Positions 61,886 to 64,000 of a stretch of DNA of 64,000 nucleotides are shown here, piece by piece. The notes under the pieces were generated by a model. That model made no database searches and had not been told where the DNA came from. It worked only from the letters and a program-made list of their open reading frames with translations. Location of the stretch: assembly GCF_003417535.1 (NCBI RefSeq), contig NZ_QVLS01000001.1, positions 558,001-622,000 on the forward strand. Direction: 5' to 3'. Made by a program: the position numbers and the translations under genes. The DNA is from Hydrogenophaga borbori. GTDB taxonomy: Bacteria; Pseudomonadota; Gammaproteobacteria; Burkholderiales; Burkholderiaceae_C. How positions within the stretch are numbered: position 1 is the stretch's first letter; each line of letters starts with the position of its first letter.

Positions 61886-62910
61886 GAAGGGGTCTCCGGT
61901 TCGGTGGCCGGCGCGGGTTCGCGCGGGCGGACGTCGTTCAACAGGGCCAGCAGCGCCTGGCGTTCGGCCTCGGGCTCGAACAGCGGCGCGCGTGCGGCGC
62001 ATTGTGCGGCCAGGCGCGCGAGCCTGCCATCGGCCTCGGCCATGTCCGCACGGCACCCGCGCAGCAGGGCCGCCAGGGCGGGCGCATCGCCCACCGGAAA
62101 GTAACCGCCATAGGCCTCGCCCAACATGCCGACGTTGCCGTCGATGCGCGAGGCCAGCACCGGCGTGCCGCCGCGCACCGCCTCCAGCACGGCGTGCGCG
62201 CCGCCCTCCAGGCGGCTGGCGTGCACCAGCACGTGCGCGCGCTGCAGGCGGCGCAGCACGTCGGCGTGCGGCAGCGGGCCCAGCCAGCGGTAGTGCGGGC
62301 AGGCCGCGGCGGTGGCCCGCGCAGCCGCGCCGAGCGCCGGGTCCAGGGCATCGCCGATGTGGTCGATGCGGATGCCTTCGCCGGGGACGATCAGCCGCGC
62401 CGCCTCGAACAGCGTCTGCGGCGATTTCTCGTCGCGCAGGTGGCCCACCATCAGCGCGCGCAGGAAGCGCCGGGGCTTGGGCAGGGGCGCGCGCGCGGGA
62501 CCCGACTGGAACACCACGCGGCAGCGCTCGCGCAGCGGCGGCGGCAGCGCCAGCGGCCCGCGCTCTTGCAGCACCACCAGGCGGTGCGCGAGTGCCAGCG
62601 AGCGGCGGGCGTCGGCGTCGCCCTGGATGTCGCGGTACAGGTCGGTGCCCGTCAGCACCACCACCAGGGGCGCGAGTGGGTGCCCCTTCGCCCAGGCCGC
62701 GACGGACGCCGCCGAGCGGCGCGCGTGCAGCGCGATCAGTGCCGCCGGCGTCTCGTGCAGCCTGGCCTCGGGCCATTCGCGCACGACCACCACCCGATAA
62801 TGCCCCGCGAGCAGGCGCGCCCAACGCCGCGCGGTCTGCCAATTGCCGTTGTTCGCGTCGGCCAGCGACGGCGTGACGATGCACAACAGGGGTTTGTGGA
62901 TGGTGGCCAT
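61882..62910 (-). CDS. senB: TIGR04348-like glycosyltransferase, probable selenosugar synthase SenB
   Basis: 342 residues, GT-B/GT4-like. The N-terminus KPLLCIVTPSLADANNGNWQTARRWARLLA and the donor-side run VHASRLEGGAHAVLEAVRGGTPVLASRIDGN fit the putative glycosyltransferase family TIGR04348. In the selenoneine pathway SenB joins selenophosphate to UDP-GlcNAc (or UDP-Glc) to give a selenosugar. It is coupled to selD by a GTGA overlap. Its ATG overlaps the divergent senA start region by 11 bp. The assignment rests on gene context plus family. Confidence 0.85.
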   Translation of the reverse strand: MATIHKPLLCIVTPSLADANNGNWQTARRWARLLAGHYRVVVVREWPEARLHETPAALIALHARRSAASVAAWAKGHPLAPLVVVLTGTDLYRDIQGDADARRSLALAHRLVVLQERGPLALPPPLRERCRVVFQSGPARAPLPKPRRFLRALMVGHLRDEKSPQTLFEAARLIVPGEGIRIDHIGDALDPALGAAARATAAACPHYRWLGPLPHADVLRRLQRAHVLVHASRLEGGAHAVLEAVRGGTPVLASRIDGNVGMLGEAYGGYFPVGDAPALAALLRGCRADMAEADGRLARLAAQCAARAPLFEPEAERQALLALLNDVRPREPAPATEPETPS

Positions 62911-64000
62911 CGATCAAGGGATTCTGTCGGAGCCCGGCGACGCCTGCGGCGCGGCGGCCGAGCAGGCCCGCCGGGGTGGTCGGGAAACGCTGGCCGCCCT
63001 GCTGCGCCGCACGCGCGCGCGCACCCTGCGCCTGGCCCAGGCCTACGAGGCCGCGCTGGGCCCTGGCCTGCGCGTGCCGCGGTCGCCCGAACTCAACCCG
63101 CCGCTGTGGGAGCTGGGCCACCTCGGCTGGTTCGCCGACCGCTGGATCGCGCGCCAGCCCACGCCGCAACGCGAGCGCGGCGCGCGCGCCGACCCCCTGG
63201 CGCCGCTGGCGCCGGCGCGCCAGGCCGTGCGCGGCCTCGACGCCGACGCGCTCTACGACAGCAGCGCGGTGCCGCACGACGCCCGCTGGTCGCTGCCCCT
63301 GCCCGACCTGGCCACCACCCGCGCCGACCTGCAGGCCAGCCTGGACGACACCCTGGCCTGGCTGGCGCGCGCGCCCGAGACCGACGACGGCCTGTACGCC
63401 TTTCGCCTCGCCCTCTTCCACGAGGACATGCACAACGAGGCATGGATCTGCATGGCCCAGGTGCTGGACATCGATCCCGGCGAGGCCGCGCCCTCGCCCC
63501 CGGCCGCGCGCGAAGGCACGCTGCACCTGCCCGCCGGGCCCTGGACCCTGGGCTGGCGCGGCCCGGGCTTCGCCTTCGACAACGAATGGCCGGGCCAGAC
63601 CGTCGAGCTCGCGGCCGTCGACATCGATGCGGCCCCGGTGAGCTGGGCGCGCTACCTGCCCGCCATCGAGGCCGGGGCCGTGCCCGTGCCACGCTTCCTC
63701 CAACACAAGGCCGGCGGCTGGTGGCAGCGCGCCCAGGGCCGCTGGCGGGTGCTGGACCCGCAGGCGCCGGTCTGCCACGTCAGCGCCACCGAAGCCCAGG
63801 CCTGGTGCGCCTGGACCGGCCGGCGCCTGCCCACCGAAGCCGAATGGGAGCGCGCGGCGCTCAGCGCGCCCGGCTTCGCCTGGGGCCAGGTCTGGGAATG
63901 GACCGCTAGCGCCTTCGCCCCCCACCCGGGCTTCGAGCCGCACCCCTACCGCGACTACTCCCAGCCCTGGTTTGACGGCCGGCCCGTGCTCAAGGGCGCC
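62900..64000 (+). CDS. senA: EgtB-like selenoneine synthase SenA, 3'-truncated by the window end
   Basis: Frame open from ATG 62900 to the last base (367 residues, no stop); GTG 62903 is an alternative start. AGGGG sits 7 nt upstream, inside senB. The DinB-like N-terminal domain contains ELGHLGWFADRW (His74) and LFHEDMHNEAWI (His174, His178), the three-His iron site of EgtB-type enzymes. A sulfatase-modifying-factor-like domain follows (FDNEWPGQ, HVSATEAQAWCAWTGRRLP, TEAEWERAAL). SenA joins a selenosugar to hercynine with O2. An ordinary ergothioneine EgtB is the alternative, but adjacency to selD and senB favours SenA. About 50 C-terminal residues are missing. Confidence 0.85.
   Translation, partial: MVAIDQGILSEPGDACGAAAEQARRGGRETLAALLRRTRARTLRLAQAYEAALGPGLRVPRSPELNPPLWELGHLGWFADRWIARQPTPQRERGARADPLAPLAPARQAVRGLDADALYDSSAVPHDARWSLPLPDLATTRADLQASLDDTLAWLARAPETDDGLYAFRLALFHEDMHNEAWICMAQVLDIDPGEAAPSPPAAREGTLHLPAGPWTLGWRGPGFAFDNEWPGQTVELAAVDIDAAPVSWARYLPAIEAGAVPVPRFLQHKAGGWWQRAQGRWRVLDPQAPVCHVSATEAQAWCAWTGRRLPTEAEWERAALSAPGFAWGQVWEWTASAFAPHPGFEPHPYRDYSQPWFDGRPVLKGA

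Overview
The window is high-GC, densely coded DNA that reads as the chromosome of a betaproteobacterium of the Burkholderiales, most likely Comamonadaceae (Hydrogenophaga/Variovorax-like). Supporting signs are two Bug/TctC-type orphan binding proteins, a protocatechuate 4,5-cleavage operon in the Comamonas pmdEFDABC order, IclR/GntR/LysR regulators beside their targets, and frequent GTG and TTG starts. I saw no rRNA, tRNA, CRISPR array or insertion sequence. This is inference from gene content, not a database comparison.

Layout. (1) 444-8440, minus strand: propionyl-CoA to succinyl-CoA module (methylmalonyl-CoA mutase, MeaB G-protein, propionyl-CoA carboxylase beta and alpha, a small methyltransferase, an epimerase-like VOC protein), with a divergent GntR regulator. 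(2) 9255-12007: IclR regulator divergent from a Bug receptor and a TauD-like dioxygenase. (3) 12035-20801: DusA, a membrane-anchored TlpA-like thioredoxin, a degenerate HD-GYP protein, a Cpx-like two-component system with a Spy-like lipoprotein, an LprI-like protein, a glutamine amidotransferase and an aldo/keto reductase. (4) 20866-33676: glycan/surface locus with a WcbI-like protein, a TPR/beta-barrel outer-membrane protein, a secreted FecR-domain protein, a GT4-methyltransferase fusion, a 1672-residue TPR-GT41-GT2-GT4 protein and three methyltransferases. (5) 33714-40465: protocatechuate meta-cleavage operon with a divergent LysR regulator. (6) 40503-42185: a lower-GC orphan with leucine-rich-repeat-like units. 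(7) 42323-52930: acyltransferase-like membrane protein, alpha/beta hydrolase, RlhA, then a Bug/ThDP enzyme/aldehyde dehydrogenase/MarR operon behind a perfect 32-bp palindrome, then hemerythrin, DUF808 and PhyH proteins. (8) 53031-60786: purL flanked by an inverted pair of intergenic repeats, then map and glnD. (9) 60812-64000: selD, a TIGR04348-type glycosyltransferase and, divergently, an EgtB-like enzyme cut by the window end. Together these match the selenoneine pathway senC/senB/senA.

How the genes work together: the window is rich in carbon-catabolic modules that feed central metabolism. Propionyl-CoA goes to succinyl-CoA, protocatechuate goes to pyruvate and oxaloacetate, and a probable 2-oxoacid-to-aldehyde-to-acid route is present. 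Each module has its own regulator and a visible candidate operator. The two most distinctive loci are the selenoneine cluster at the right edge and the giant multi-glycosyltransferase locus near the centre.
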